DNA from: Vibrio casei
GTDB lineage: Bacteria; Pseudomonadota; Gammaproteobacteria; Enterobacterales; Vibrionaceae
Direction: 5' to 3'
Length of the DNA: 64,000 nucleotides
Assembly (NCBI RefSeq): GCF_002218025.2
Contig: NZ_AP018680.1
Span: forward strand, 1,054,001-1,118,000
A program made the translations under genes and the position numbers. The number at the start of each line of letters is the position of its first letter. The first letter of the stretch is position 1. Shown here one piece after another: positions 47,068-57,888 of the stretch. The notes beneath the pieces were generated by a model. That model saw nothing but the letters and a program-made list of their open reading frames with translations. It was not told the origin of the DNA and did no database searches.

Positions 47068-49809
47068 ATGAGTTTTCATGCTTACAGAGCTACTCCCTTT
47101 GAATTCACACATGAGAACAAAGTGTTCAATAAGCTCTATGATCTCTTGCAGGCAGTATGGGAAGATAGAGAAGAACCGTTGCATCTAATTGGTAATGTGT
47201 ATGTAGCTGGGCGTCCGGTGGATGCCCTTATCATAAAATCCCATGCTGTTGTCGTTATCGATTTTAAAGATTACGGTGGTGATGTTTCATTCAGTGAAAA
47301 TGGCAGTTGGTATGCGAACGGTGTGATAGTGAAAGGTGGTGGCAGCACTAACCCCTATCAGCAAATTCGCAACAACAAGTTTACTCTACTGAACTACCTG
47401 CAAGAGAGCGTGGTATTTCAATCAGAGCCGCAGCTTGGGCATATCGCTGGTCTGTGCCTGTTCCATCAGGATATTCGTTTTGATGATAAGCAGATTCCAA
47501 CAGGTATAAGCCGCTGGTTTCATGTCTCGGATATGAGCCATGTAGTAAGAACCATTGATGCTATCACTAGCACCGCAATTGACTTATCTGGCTCTGAAAT
47601 AGAGAAAATTATAACGAGTTTAGATATACCATCGTTTAATCCTGATGGTAACACACCTATCATTAATGCTATCCCCCAGAGTGCAACAGATACTGAGAAG
47701 CGTGTACGATTAACTCCAACCCAGCAACGAGCTATCGATAGCGCTACCTCTTGGCTTACTAGCACTCAAAATACGGTATTGTCAATTATTGGAGCGAAAA
47801 ATAGTGGTAAGAAGACAGTACTCAAGATAATTAAAGATTTACTTTCTGAACAAGGAAAAAGCCCACTATTCCTTAGCCCTAATGCTCGTATCGCGAATAA
47901 ATACAAAGCACTAGGTTTTTCTGATGTGCAATCTATTTATTCTTGGTTATACGCAAGCCGACCAAGTAGGCTTGAGAAAGATAAAGCTTGCTACGATGTT
48001 TCTTTGACAATACCGGATGCAACTCGGGAAGTACTCATATTTCTAGATGCACACTTGTTGGGTGATGATAAGTTTGAAACAGAAACAACACGGTACGGTA
48101 CGGGTTACCTACTACAAGATATGTTGACAGCATTGATTGAAAACAACGCAGCCTTGCCGAAGATGCTATTGGTTGGTGACCCATTCCAATTAACACGAGG
48201 AAGTATTCAACGAAGCTTGCTCATTGGCGAAGTTTTTAAAGACAAGAACATCATGTTTTCAACTTGTGAGTTGAATGAACAAGTAAGCTCTGATGAGCTT
48301 TCACGATTCCAACTACCACTCATTTCTGCACTGTCAAATAACACATTTAGTCGCTTGCCGGATGTTAGTGGGCAAAATGTTGCAGAGGTGGTTGTAGGTA
48401 AGCATACTGATGAAATTGGTCGTGCTCTCGTGGCGTGGCCAAAACGGACTGTATTCTTATGTGCCAAAAACGTTGATGCCTTTAAGGTAAACAGAGGTAT
48501 TCGCAGAAAGTTCTTGATGACTGAAGATATGTCAATTCTAGTTGTTGGGGATGTTGTTGATGTCCACAATAGGGCTGCTGGTATCAATGATGATTTTACT
48601 GATACCACATGGATAAACTCTGGTACTTTTGGGCAGGTTGTCAATGTTGATCCGGAAATAGAAACGAAAACCATCCTACTAAAAGGAAGAAAAGCAGGGA
48701 CTGTATTACATTTTGCAACAGCAACTATTCATTTTGAAGGAGCTGGAAATGTCAGGGTTCGTTACATTCCTGAATACCTTTCTGCTGAAACTCCAGACCT
48801 GACACCTGACCAGCTTGTCGCCCTTAATATTTTTGCTCGCGAAGAAGCTACTGCAAAGCTTAAAAATCAGAAACGAATACTAGATGAAGCTAAAAATCAC
48901 TCCACAGATCAAGAATATCGCTTGAAACAGGAGGAGTACCAAAAGCTGCTAGCATACTCGATCATGAACAGCCCCTACTTCAATGCTGCTAGACTACGGT
49001 TTGCATATGCCCTCACTGTGCATCGCGCTCAAGGCTATATAGGGTGGGAACAGGTATACGCTGATGCCTCATGTTGTCATGATAATGCTAACCATTCATC
49101 AGATAGTTATTTTCGTTGGCTGTATACAGTTACTTGCTGCTCAACAGCAAACATAGGGTTACTGCATTACCCGACTTTAAACCCAATTTCGAATGCAAGT
49201 TGGCAGCTAACTCCGAAAAAAATTAGTCCAATTGTAGTCAAGCCTCGCTTCTATTTTGACCCTGAGCAATCAGCTAGCGATAAATTGCCTGTAGGCTTTG
49301 ATGTTTCTAATACTTTGTTCCCAAAGATCTACCTGACTATTAGTCGACTACTTAAAGGTAGTGAATGGCGTATTAGCGATGTAATTCAAGGTCGCCCCTA
49401 TCAACAAGTTTATGAGCTTGAGAAAAATGACGGTTCATCCGCTACCGTTCAATTCAGCTACAACAAAAAAGATGAAACCACCATTCAATCGGTGAGGTTA
49501 AAGCCGGAGTCTATTGATTATCAAACTGTAGTGTCAATGTTATCTACACAGCCAAACTATCAAAACGAATCCATTGAATCTGCTGCAAACGAATTAATCC
49601 AATATCTGAGTAGCAAAGGGTGGAGCACTGTTTTGGTTGAGGAAAAAACACAGTACAAAGCTTTTTTGACTTTCGTTGGTGTTAATGGACACATTAAACT
49701 GGACTTAAATGTTAGCGGTAAAGGACTGGTATCGTCGATCAAAGTTGAACATGTGGACAGTGAAATAGTTCTAAACCAATTTAGGGAGGGTTTAAATTAT
49801 GTCAACTGA
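47068..49809 (+). CDS. NERD-domain nuclease / UvrD-like helicase
   Basis: 913 aa. Residues 1-120 are a NERD nuclease-like domain (VDALIIKSHAVVVIDFKDYGG). Then a P-loop region IIGAKNSGKKTVL (about 240), whose Walker A has Lys in place of the last Ser/Thr, and a DEAH-like FLDAHLL (about 330). A superfamily 1 helicase C-end TVHRAQGYIGWEQVY lies near 650. The C-terminal 250 residues are unassigned. It overlaps the next gene by 11 bp, forming a pair. Probably a phage-defence nuclease-helicase. Confidence 0.75.
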   Translation: MSFHAYRATPFEFTHENKVFNKLYDLLQAVWEDREEPLHLIGNVYVAGRPVDALIIKSHAVVVIDFKDYGGDVSFSENGSWYANGVIVKGGGSTNPYQQIRNNKFTLLNYLQESVVFQSEPQLGHIAGLCLFHQDIRFDDKQIPTGISRWFHVSDMSHVVRTIDAITSTAIDLSGSEIEKIITSLDIPSFNPDGNTPIINAIPQSATDTEKRVRLTPTQQRAIDSATSWLTSTQNTVLSIIGAKNSGKKTVLKIIKDLLSEQGKSPLFLSPNARIANKYKALGFSDVQSIYSWLYASRPSRLEKDKACYDVSLTIPDATREVLIFLDAHLLGDDKFETETTRYGTGYLLQDMLTALIENNAALPKMLLVGDPFQLTRGSIQRSLLIGEVFKDKNIMFSTCELNEQVSSDELSRFQLPLISALSNNTFSRLPDVSGQNVAEVVVGKHTDEIGRALVAWPKRTVFLCAKNVDAFKVNRGIRRKFLMTEDMSILVVGDVVDVHNRAAGINDDFTDTTWINSGTFGQVVNVDPEIETKTILLKGRKAGTVLHFATATIHFEGAGNVRVRYIPEYLSAETPDLTPDQLVALNIFAREEATAKLKNQKRILDEAKNHSTDQEYRLKQEEYQKLLAYSIMNSPYFNAARLRFAYALTVHRAQGYIGWEQVYADASCCHDNANHSSDSYFRWLYTVTCCSTANIGLLHYPTLNPISNASWQLTPKKISPIVVKPRFYFDPEQSASDKLPVGFDVSNTLFPKIYLTISRLLKGSEWRISDVIQGRPYQQVYELEKNDGSSATVQFSYNKKDETTIQSVRLKPESIDYQTVVSMLSTQPNYQNESIESAANELIQYLSSKGWSTVLVEEKTQYKAFLTFVGVNGHIKLDLNVSGKGLVSSIKVEHVDSEIVLNQFREGLNYVN

Positions 49810-51214
49810 ACAACCTTTCCGGATCGTCGGTAACCTACGTAAATCAGGCCAACTCCAAGAGGCTTGGAGTTACGGTTTTTCCGCATTAGAACAATCCCCA
49901 CAAGATTCATATTTGAAAGGAGCCTTGTTTTGGGTCTGCTATGAATTTATCAAGCAACAGCAAGAGAAGATCGCCAAGCGTGGAGCGTCTTCAAACAACT
50001 ATCGTCCTAGCGATTTTGAGTTTGATAAAATAGAAAGCCTACTGCAAACAATAGTTAATTTTGAGATCCCAGCAGGTGGCTTAGAACACAAAATGTTGCT
50101 GGTTCAGTTTAAAAAGAACCTTGAGTGGTTTCCGACACTGATTCATCTTGTTCTTCGCCAGAAAGCTGCCTTGTTCGATGATGACGCTAAAAAACCATTT
50201 CAAGCTGAAAAGGGTGAAGCACCAAGCTTAATGCTTTCAACGGCACGGCAAGTTGCTAGTGCATGGCTTAGAGCTCGGGAACCTTGGCAGTTAGATTTGA
50301 ATCAAGTGATGGAATTCATCCACCTAACGCGCCAACAAGCATCTGATGTCAAACATATGATTTGGTTGGATTATGATCAGGCAAAATGTCTCATAGTTGC
50401 AGGTCAGTATGAGCAAGCGCGTTCACTTATTTTGCCAATTCTGCGAAAGAAGCAAAAGGAAGCATGGGCTTGGGGGGCTCTGGCCGCGACTTATCAAAAA
50501 CAAAATCGTGACTTGGCAATGAAATTTTTTGCTAAAGGCATCGTGTCTGCGCATGACGTTACTTTTAGCCTGAAGCTTTTTCAGGGGATTATTCCTTTGT
50601 TGCTCGGTAATCAACGGCATGTTGAAGCCTCCATGTGCCTGAAAACTGCTCTTTCGGCATACCAAGCCCATGGCAGGAAGATAAAACCTGAGCTAGAACA
50701 ACTATCTTTGCAACCTTGGTATGACTCTAGTGTTGATGAGAAGCAACTTAATCCTTTTTTAAATTCTATATCTAGAGATGCTCAAGATTACATTTACGGA
50801 CCGACGAAGAAAGTTATCGCTATCATTGAAAACATCCACCGTTCTGGAAAAGGCTTCCATGCTTATGTTACTAGAACATACTCGACTTCTGTTCGTCTCG
50901 GGCTTCATAAAAGCAAAGAGAATCCGAAAGTTGGTGATTATGTAGAATTGACTCTTCGTGAAGAGAATGGTCAAAAGGATGTAGTGTCGTCACTTAGTTG
51001 TGGACCTAAGACATCTTCAGATATTTCTGAAGTCAAAGGGAGAGTAAATATCACCCCTAAAGGCTTTGGGTTTGTAGAGGATACCTACATACCGAGAAAT
51101 CTGGTCGCAGATATGCAGAACGATACTCTTGTGACAGTAACAAGAGTAATGTCATGGGACAAAACTAAATCCAAATACAGTTGGAAGGCAATAAAATTAA
51201 AGCATGAAGCCTAA
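49799..51214 (+). CDS. TPR-like protein with cold-shock-type OB domains
   Basis: 471 aa. Residues 1-300 are helical with TPR-like repeats (GNLRKSGQLQEAWSYGFSAL; AWGALAATYQKQNRDLAMKF). Residues 335-395 and 400-470 resemble cold-shock OB folds (FHAYVTRTYSTSVRLGL; GRVNITPKGFGFVEDTYIP). It should bind nucleic acid. GGAGGG precedes its ATG, inside the end of the NERD-helicase gene, so the two are coupled. No named system was recognised. Confidence 0.72.
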   Translation: MSTEQPFRIVGNLRKSGQLQEAWSYGFSALEQSPQDSYLKGALFWVCYEFIKQQQEKIAKRGASSNNYRPSDFEFDKIESLLQTIVNFEIPAGGLEHKMLLVQFKKNLEWFPTLIHLVLRQKAALFDDDAKKPFQAEKGEAPSLMLSTARQVASAWLRAREPWQLDLNQVMEFIHLTRQQASDVKHMIWLDYDQAKCLIVAGQYEQARSLILPILRKKQKEAWAWGALAATYQKQNRDLAMKFFAKGIVSAHDVTFSLKLFQGIIPLLLGNQRHVEASMCLKTALSAYQAHGRKIKPELEQLSLQPWYDSSVDEKQLNPFLNSISRDAQDYIYGPTKKVIAIIENIHRSGKGFHAYVTRTYSTSVRLGLHKSKENPKVGDYVELTLREENGQKDVVSSLSCGPKTSSDISEVKGRVNITPKGFGFVEDTYIPRNLVADMQNDTLVTVTRVMSWDKTKSKYSWKAIKLKHEA

Positions 51215-51224
51215 AATTAATAAT

Positions 51225-51252
51225 AAATTGCTTTCCGGCGAAATCGAGTTAG
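51225..51252 (+). repeat. hsdS 3'-tail copy 2
   Basis: The same 28 bp as at 46844 with one T-to-C difference, again coding KLLSGEIEL, just after the TPR/OB gene and before hsdR. Confidence 0.8.
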
Positions 51253-51414
51253 ATTCAGTTGTTGCAAAATGAGCAATAACTGTCGTTATTAAAGATTTAA
51301 GTAATGTTTTTAAATCCGAAAAGTTGGTTGAGATAGCATATGTTCCATTTGGGAACATATGCCCAAACAGACAAAACCAAGCGTTACCCTACAAGATAAA
51401 GGTTGATTTTAATT

Positions 51415-54400
51415 ATGAAGATCACGGAAGACCAACTAGAACAGCTTTGCCTCGATTGGTTTAAAGAACAAAATTATACCTATCTGAATGGTTATGATAT
51501 TGCCCCAGATGGTATCTCGCCTGAGCGTGACGACTATCATCAAGTGGTGTTAAAGCAACGTCTGCAAAAACAACTTGCCATCTTAAATCCTAATTTACCG
51601 GAAGAATGCCTTGTTGAGGTGGCGAATACGGTTTCAACGCATGATACGCCTGTATTGATTAAAAGTAACCGCAGCTTTCATAAATATCTTATCGAAGGCG
51701 TACCGGTGGAATATACGGTCTATGAAGCGGGTGAAACCAAAACCAAACATACACATGTTCAGTTAATGGATTTTACTAATCCCGATAACAATGAATTTTT
51801 GGTGGTGAATCAATTCACGATTGCTGGCATCAAAGGCAATCGACGCCCTGATGTGGTGGTGTTTATCAATGGTTTGCCGATTGCTGTCATTGAGCTTAAA
51901 AACCCAGCCGATGAACATGCGGATATTTGGAATGCCTATAACCAACTGCAAACCTACAAAGATGAAATCTCAGACTTATTTGTTTTCAATGAAGCATTAA
52001 TTGTCAGTGATGGTTGGACGGCGCGTGTTGGTTCATTAACGGCCAATAAAGAACGTTTCATGCCATGGAAAACGGTCACTAATGAAGATGATAAACCGTT
52101 ATTAGAATTCCAACTAGAAACTATGGTTCGCGGTTTCTTTAAGCCGGATTTATTGCTCGATTACATTCGATACTTTGTGTTGTTTGAAAACGATAATGAC
52201 AAAATCATTAAGAAAATAGCCGGTTATCACCAATTCCATGCAGTACGAGCGGCAGTTGAAGCCACGGTTAAAGCCAAGCAAGCAGATGAAGCCTTGTTAG
52301 ATGATCGCATGGTGGCGGATAACGTGATCCCATATCAAGTGAGCACAACCAAAGGCTTAGATAAAATCAAACCCGGCAGTGGTAAAGCCGGGGTGGTTTG
52401 GCATACCCAAGGCAGTGGCAAAAGTATTTCCATGGTGTGTTATGCCAGCAAACTTTTACAACAGCCAAGCATGAATAACCCAACCATAGTGGTGGTGACC
52501 GACCGTAATGATCTTGATGGTCAGCTGTATAACACCTTCGGCATGGCGCAAGAAACACTGAAACAAATCCCGCAACAAGCCGATGATCGTGATGCCCTGC
52601 GTGAGTTATTACTTAACCGCCAATCCGGTGGCATTATCTTCACCACGATTCAAAAATTTGCCTTGATTGCTGATGAAACGGCGCATCCAGTTTTATCGAC
52701 TCGCGCCAATATTGTGGTGGTGTCTGATGAAGCGCACCGCAGCCAATACGGAAATAAATCCAAACTGGTTGAAGTCAAAGATGAAAAGGGAGAAGTGAAG
52801 TCGCATAAATATGTGTTCGGTTATTCTAAATACATGCGCGATGCCTTGCCTAATGCGTCTTTTATTGGCTTTACCGGTACGCCAATTGCCATGGACGATA
52901 AAGATACTCGTGGTGTCTTTGGTGAATATGTCTCGGTTTATGATATTCAAGATGCGGTGGATGATGGTGCAACAGTGCCGATTTATTATGAATCTCGCCT
53001 TGCGAAACTCGATATCAATCAAGACAAAATCGAAATCTTGAACGATGAAGTTGAAGAAGAAATTGGTGAAGACGAAGAAACCGAAAGCCGTGAGAAAATA
53101 AAATCACAATGGGCAGCGTTAGAGAAATTGGTGGGTGCTGAGCCACGACTTCAACAGATTGCTAAAGACTTGGTTGAACACTTCACAACACGTACCGAAA
53201 CCTTCCCGGGTAAAGCCATGGTAGTGGCAATGAGCCGTGAGATTTGTGTTGATTTATACAATGCGATTGTAGCGATCAAACCGGAATGGCATCACGATGA
53301 TACCGATAAAGGTGCGATTAAAATCGTGATGACGGGCAGTGCTTCTGATAAAGAAAAAATGCAACCTCATATTCATGATAAAAAGACCAAGAAGCTCTTT
53401 GAAAAACGTTACAAAGATACTGATGATGAACTCAAATTGGTGATAGTGCGTGACATGTGGCTGACCGGTTTTGATGCGCCGTGTTGTCATACCATGTACA
53501 TCGATAAACCCATGAAAGGGCATAACCTAATGCAGGCCATTGCGCGTGTGAATCGGGTGTTTAAAGACAAGCCCGGCGGTTTAGTTGTGGATTATATTGG
53601 TATCGCCAATGAGCTGAAAAATGCCCTGAAAACCTACACCAATAGCCAAGGTAAAGGGCAGCCTACAGTCGATACGGCGGAAGCCTTTGCGGTGTTGATG
53701 GAAAAAATCGACATCGTTCGTGGCATGTTCGCAACTCCTGTTGATGGCAAGGTATTTGACTATCGCCCTGATTTTGAAACTCAAGCTCTGCGTTTATTGC
53801 CGGGTGCGGTGAACCATATATCAGGTTTATCTACCTCGATGTCACAAGCCTCTAAAAGTGAAGACCGTGATGGTAAGCGCCGTTTCTTAGATGTGATGGC
53901 CGCTTTAAGTAAGGCGTATTCTTTATGTAATACCATGGATGAAACCCAAGGCTACAAGAATGAGATTGCCTTTTATTCTGCCATTAAAGCGGCCTTTATG
54001 AAGCATTCTACGGTCGATAAAAAGCGTACTGACGAAGAGCGTAATTCTGCTTTAAAACAGATTTTAGATAACGCAGTAGTGGCTGATGGTGTCGATGATA
54101 TTTTTACCATGGTTGGGTTAGATAAGCCGAATATTGGCTTGCTTTCAGAAGAGTTCTTAGAAGATGTTAAGAACATGAAAGAGAAAAATCTTGCGGTAGA
54201 ATTGCTCGAAAAACTGCTACGTGATGAAGTGAAAGCGCGGATGAAAAATGATGTGGTTCAGGAGAAAAAGTACTCTGAGCGCATTATGGAATCCTTACGT
54301 AAATATCATAACCGTAGCATTGAAACCGCTCAAGTGATCGAAGAGCTGATCCAGTGGGCGAAAGATATGCAAGAAGATGCGGATATGTTGAATAAGCTGA

Positions 54401-54690
54401 ATTTGTCGGTTGATGAAATCGCTTTTTATCGCGCCTTGGTAGAAAACGAGTCATCCGTTCGTGAGCTAGGGAATGAAAATTTGCGTCAACTCGCCATTGA
54501 ATTGACTCAACAGTTACGTAAATCAGCGACGGTAGATTGGCAGAAACGTGAAAGCGTTCGTGCTCGTATGCGTAACCTAGTTCGCCGATTATTACGTAAA
54601 TGGAAATACCCGCCAGATGATACAGATGAAGCGATTAAGCTTATTTTAGAGCAAGCAGAAGTGTTGGCTGATGGTTGGTATGCGGCTTGA
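51415..54690 (+). CDS. hsdR: Type I restriction endonuclease subunit
   Basis: 1091 aa. The N-terminal nuclease has [19 protein letters not shown] (PD-(D/E)xK). The translocase has Walker [13 protein letters not shown] (about 325) and DEAH in VVSDEAHRS (about 440), and a helical C-terminus that contacts HsdM. It cuts unmodified DNA after translocation. ATG 51415 is chosen over TTG 51403. It is about 5.9 kb from hsdS because three genes lie between. The frame is intact. Confidence 0.95.
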   Translation: MKITEDQLEQLCLDWFKEQNYTYLNGYDIAPDGISPERDDYHQVVLKQRLQKQLAILNPNLPEECLVEVANTVSTHDTPVLIKSNRSFHKYLIEGVPVEYTVYEAGETKTKHTHVQLMDFTNPDNNEFLVVNQFTIAGIKGNRRPDVVVFINGLPIAVIELKNPADEHADIWNAYNQLQTYKDEISDLFVFNEALIVSDGWTARVGSLTANKERFMPWKTVTNEDDKPLLEFQLETMVRGFFKPDLLLDYIRYFVLFENDNDKIIKKIAGYHQFHAVRAAVEATVKAKQADEALLDDRMVADNVIPYQVSTTKGLDKIKPGSGKAGVVWHTQGSGKSISMVCYASKLLQQPSMNNPTIVVVTDRNDLDGQLYNTFGMAQETLKQIPQQADDRDALRELLLNRQSGGIIFTTIQKFALIADETAHPVLSTRANIVVVSDEAHRSQYGNKSKLVEVKDEKGEVKSHKYVFGYSKYMRDALPNASFIGFTGTPIAMDDKDTRGVFGEYVSVYDIQDAVDDGATVPIYYESRLAKLDINQDKIEILNDEVEEEIGEDEETESREKIKSQWAALEKLVGAEPRLQQIAKDLVEHFTTRTETFPGKAMVVAMSREICVDLYNAIVAIKPEWHHDDTDKGAIKIVMTGSASDKEKMQPHIHDKKTKKLFEKRYKDTDDELKLVIVRDMWLTGFDAPCCHTMYIDKPMKGHNLMQAIARVNRVFKDKPGGLVVDYIGIANELKNALKTYTNSQGKGQPTVDTAEAFAVLMEKIDIVRGMFATPVDGKVFDYRPDFETQALRLLPGAVNHISGLSTSMSQASKSEDRDGKRRFLDVMAALSKAYSLCNTMDETQGYKNEIAFYSAIKAAFMKHSTVDKKRTDEERNSALKQILDNAVVADGVDDIFTMVGLDKPNIGLLSEEFLEDVKNMKEKNLAVELLEKLLRDEVKARMKNDVVQEKKYSERIMESLRKYHNRSIETAQVIEELIQWAKDMQEDADMLNKLNLSVDEIAFYRALVENESSVRELGNENLRQLAIELTQQLRKSATVDWQKRESVRARMRNLVRRLLRKWKYPPDDTDEAIKLILEQAEVLADGWYAA

Positions 54691-54710
54691 ATTTTTGTAG
54701 CAAAAAATAT

Positions 54711-54739
54711 AAAGGCAAGGGGTGAAAACTTTGCCTTTT
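54711..54739 (+). terminator. Probable terminator after hsdR
   Basis: AAAGGCAA/TTGCCTTT stem with a 12-nt loop and a short T-run, 20 bp past the hsdR stop. Confidence 0.6.
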
Positions 54740-54959
54740 GCATATTTATTTATCATTTTACTTCCACTTTAGTGGGGGAATCGGTTCGGTCAGAATATAT
54801 TAAGTAATGAATAGAGGGCTATTTCGAGCATCGGCCCTAAATGATTTTTGTCCAAGAAGGCTCTGTTTAAAAACGTACCCGAATGTTGAAGTAAAGATAC
54901 ATGAACACTGGATAATAAGAGTTAAACTTTTAACTTCACACCAGACAAGGAATGTTAAT

Positions 54960-55425
54960 TTGAAAATAATTAAAGCGAGCGTAACTGAACTTGATAAGGT
55001 AAGTCACTTGTTCAATTTATATCGTCAATTTATATCGTCAATTTTATGGCCAAGAATTAGATATGGAGCATGCAAAAAACTTCATATATCAACGTTTAAA
55101 AAAATCAGATTCAATCATCTTTTTAGCATTAAGTGATGCAGATATACCAATTGGATTCGTTCAGCTTTACCCGTCATTTTCTTCTGTTGCAATGAAGCGA
55201 ATGTGGTATCTGAATGACTTGTTTGTCGATGAGTCAGGCCGAAATCAAGGTGTAGCTAGAGGTTTGTTACGTAAGGTCAAAAATTATGCTATTGAGACAA
55301 ATGCCGTTACTGTGAAATTGGCAACAGCAATTGATAATGCAACCGCCCAGAATCTATATGAATCTGAGGGGTACCTAAAAGTAACCGCTTTTGATCATTA
55401 CACGCAAAAAGTAGTTCAAGAATGA
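54960..55425 (+). pseudogene. GNAT acetyltransferase broken by a 13-bp tandem duplication
   Basis: The beginning (KIIKASVTELDKVSHLFNLYRQF) and the rest (YGQELDMEHAKNFIYQRLKK onward) are in different frames. Between them a 13-bp unit (TCAATTTATATCG) is repeated in tandem near 55012-55043; deleting one unit restores a full ~150-aa GNAT with LFVDESGRNQGVARGLL (acetyl-CoA loop). A shortened product from ATG 55063 could still contain the acetyl-CoA site. The start is TTG after AAGGAA. Confidence 0.75.
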
Positions 55426-55880
55426 AGGCAAGGAAAGCAAAAGAGCATGAGTTAGATTTAATTTATTCAATGGGCTTTGATGCTTGGAGTTCTGGTCTTT
55501 CGTTGGAAGAGTATTTAGTTGGTTGTCGTAAAAGTAAAAAATACTCAGCTGGCACTTGGTATGTGTTGGTCGAAAAAGATGAAATCGTATCGTCGCTTAT
55601 TGTATATAACAGTATGTTTAATCTTAAAGAGGATTGCTTTGGTATTGGTTCCGTAGCGACCTTTCGAGAGCTACGGCACAAAGGCTATGCATCTCGGCTG
55701 ATTAATCTAGTAAAATCAGAGTTATTTGATAGCCTCAACTGCAAGGCTTTATATCTGCATAGCGACATTGACCGAAAGTTCTACAGTAGGCTCGGTTTTG
55801 TCAGTATTCAGGGCTCTGACTGCATGATCTACTCAAATGGCCAAGTAGATTTTGAAGGTTCATTGCCAACATATTTTTAG
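55422..55880 (+). CDS. GNAT acetyltransferase
   Basis: 152 aa, GNAT fold. The acetyl-CoA loop is IGSVATFRELRHKGYASRLINLV (split by one substitution from the consensus Q/RxxGxG/A) and the YSRLGFVSIQGSDCMIYS end is typical. It overlaps the preceding broken GNAT gene by 4 bp. Its acceptor is unknown; small GNATs of this kind are common cargo, for example as drug or toxin modifiers. Confidence 0.8.
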   Translation: MKARKAKEHELDLIYSMGFDAWSSGLSLEEYLVGCRKSKKYSAGTWYVLVEKDEIVSSLIVYNSMFNLKEDCFGIGSVATFRELRHKGYASRLINLVKSELFDSLNCKALYLHSDIDRKFYSRLGFVSIQGSDCMIYSNGQVDFEGSLPTYF

Positions 55881-55908
55881 CCTTGATTTATATAAAAGGT
55901 GTCTGAGG

Positions 55909-55985
55909 TTTCAATATACTTTTTCTAATCTGGTACGAACGATTTAATTCTATCCACTAAATCGTTCCTGTCCAAAGCTAAGTTA
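55909..55985 (+). repeat. Cargo-boundary hairpin element C
   Basis: Upstream block TTTCAATATACTTTTTCTAA matches element A. The hairpin GAACGATTTA/TAAATCGTTC (55937-55967) is perfect over 10 bp and is followed directly by CTGTCCA. The second hairpin of A and B is absent here. Confidence 0.65.
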
Positions 55986-56096
55986 ACGGAAAATTATTAC
56001 CCTGAAATGGGTTGTAAATAAATCAAGTGATAAATCGATTAAAATTCAATGAACTTACACTGAAAGTAATTTTCTTACAGGATTATTTCTAATATT

Positions 56097-56204
56097 AACT
56101 TTATGCAGACTTATGCTACAATTTTATGCAATCTTACATTGCAAGGTGGCATGTAACTTATTGAATTGTTTTAAGTGTTATGCAAATTTATATTGCAAAC
56201 ATCA
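56097..56204 (-). repeat. Transposon right end with TnsB-type sites
   Basis: Read on the minus strand, the end begins TGATGTTTGCAATATAAATT and carries TTTGCATAA, AAGATTGCATAAAATTG and AAGTCTGCATAAAG, the same core as the left-end sites but more widely spaced. Such asymmetry is typical of Tn7-like ends. Confidence 0.8.
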
Positions 56205-57888
56205 CTACCTGTAATTCCTGTTTTAAATCAGATACTTACCTTCATTTGAGCGTTATTTCTACGATTTGGTCTAACCTATTGGACTAATCAAAATGAATTA
56301 TATATTTCGTGATAAATCTTCTGGTATTTTTTACTTTCGATTTCAAATCCCGCCACAATTCAGATCCCTTTTTGAAAATAAGTGTGTTATAAAAAAATCC
56401 CTGAAAACATATAACCGCAATGATGCGAGATTAAAAGCGTTAAAGCTGGAACTGGAGGTTAGGGAAAGGATGACGAAAGATGATGAGATAGTGCTGTCTT
56501 ATGTGGTTGCTAAGAAAACATTAGTAATGACAAGTATAGTTAATTATTTGGATGTTAATAAAGCTCCTTCAGTTTTTCTCAAAGCTACTCAAGATCTTGT
56601 TGATAGATACAATATAGAAGACAAGGATAGTTTTGAAGAATTTATTCTCACGGGAGTAGATTTCGACACTGCAAGGTTAAATGCGATATACAATCCTGAT
56701 AAGGGTACGCCAGCGGAACAAGCGAATACCTTTATGAAAATCACACCATTAGCGAAAGAGCTTCCTTTGGCACAAAGAATTCAGCTCAAAACACAACTCA
56801 CTCGATTATTTAACTGTGCCCTTAATGTGCGGAAATGTATTGCGGATGGTAGGTCGGATAAAGTCGGAAAGATTCTTGCGGATTTTGAAAGTTATTTATC
56901 GGAAGAAGGTAGGGCTGAAAAGCTAAGAGCTGGAGAATCAATAGACAGAGTTCAGCAAGCACCTAAACCAAAAGCGGTTAATATAAATACTGTGCTGGAA
57001 AGTTACAGAAAGGAAAGTTTAACCAAGGGCACGTCAGAAAAAACTGTTAATACTAAAGTCGCTCAAGTTAGGACATTGCACGAACTTATTCAGAAACAAA
57101 ACATGCTGGAAGTAAACCGTGATGATGCAAACAAAGGGCTGGAGATGGCAAGGTTGTATCCCAAGGATGTAAGGCAAGAGAGAAATAAAAAACATTTCAA
57201 TGGTCTGACTGCTGACAAAGTTGTGAGAAAAAACAGAAAGTTAGAGTTACCATTAATCAATGAAACTACGGCAAATAGGTACGTTGAAAATGCCAGTACA
57301 ATATATAAGTGGGCTAAGCAACATAATCTGATCTCTTACAATCCGTGGGAAGGTTTAGGGCATAGAACAGATAAGCGGAAGAAAGATAGCGATAAAAAGT
57401 TACCTTTCGATGAGGCTGACTTGAAATTAATCTTCGGGGATAAGGTGTTTAAAGGTGGAGACTTGGGTAAAAGTTCCAAGACACGATTGCCATTAAATTA
57501 TAAATACTGGATGCCGTTAATCGCTTTACATACTGGTATGCGCCCCAGTGAAATAGCACAACTTTATAAAGAAGATGTAGAAGAAATTGAAGGGATTTGG
57601 TGTTTTAAGTTACAAGCGAATCGAGAAGATCAAAGTTTAAAAAATAGAAATGCTTGGCGAATAGTACCTTTACACTCTGAATTGATTAGGTTGGGGCTGG
57701 TGGACTTTATACACCAAGTAAAGGCAGGAGAAAGGTTATTTAAGGAACTTAATTATAGTAAAAATGATAAGTACCTGAGAGCTGTTACTGGCTGGTTTAA
57801 AAAGACTTATGATTTCAATGGGCAAAGTAAAACTTTTTACAGTTTCCGTCATACGGTGTTTGTCAAACTAGTTGTCGCGATCACTACG

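Larger units (their letters stand above)
20400..56204 (+). mobile_element. Type I-F3 CRISPR-associated Tn7-like transposon (CAST)
   Basis: A 35,805-bp element. The left end starts TGATGTTTG and the right end finishes CAAACATCA, an inverted pair. Both sides carry the 5-bp duplication CTACC (20395-20399 and 56205-56209), as Tn7-like insertion gives. The tnsA end is the one next to the target gene, as in Tn7. It encodes TnsABC, TniQ, Cas8/5, Cas7, Cas6 and an array, plus about 22 kb of defence cargo. TnsB is split by an insertion sequence, so this copy cannot transpose without TnsB in trans. Confidence 0.95.

Noticed and set aside
54807..55136. A 109-aa protein
   Set aside because: It only overlaps the first part of the broken GNAT gene in part, with no domain and a start far from any ribosome site.
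35341..55985. Hairpin elements as integron attC sites
   Set aside because: No GTTRRRY/RYYYAAC core pair, no intI gene in view, and the conserved CTGTCCA lies on only one side of the stem.
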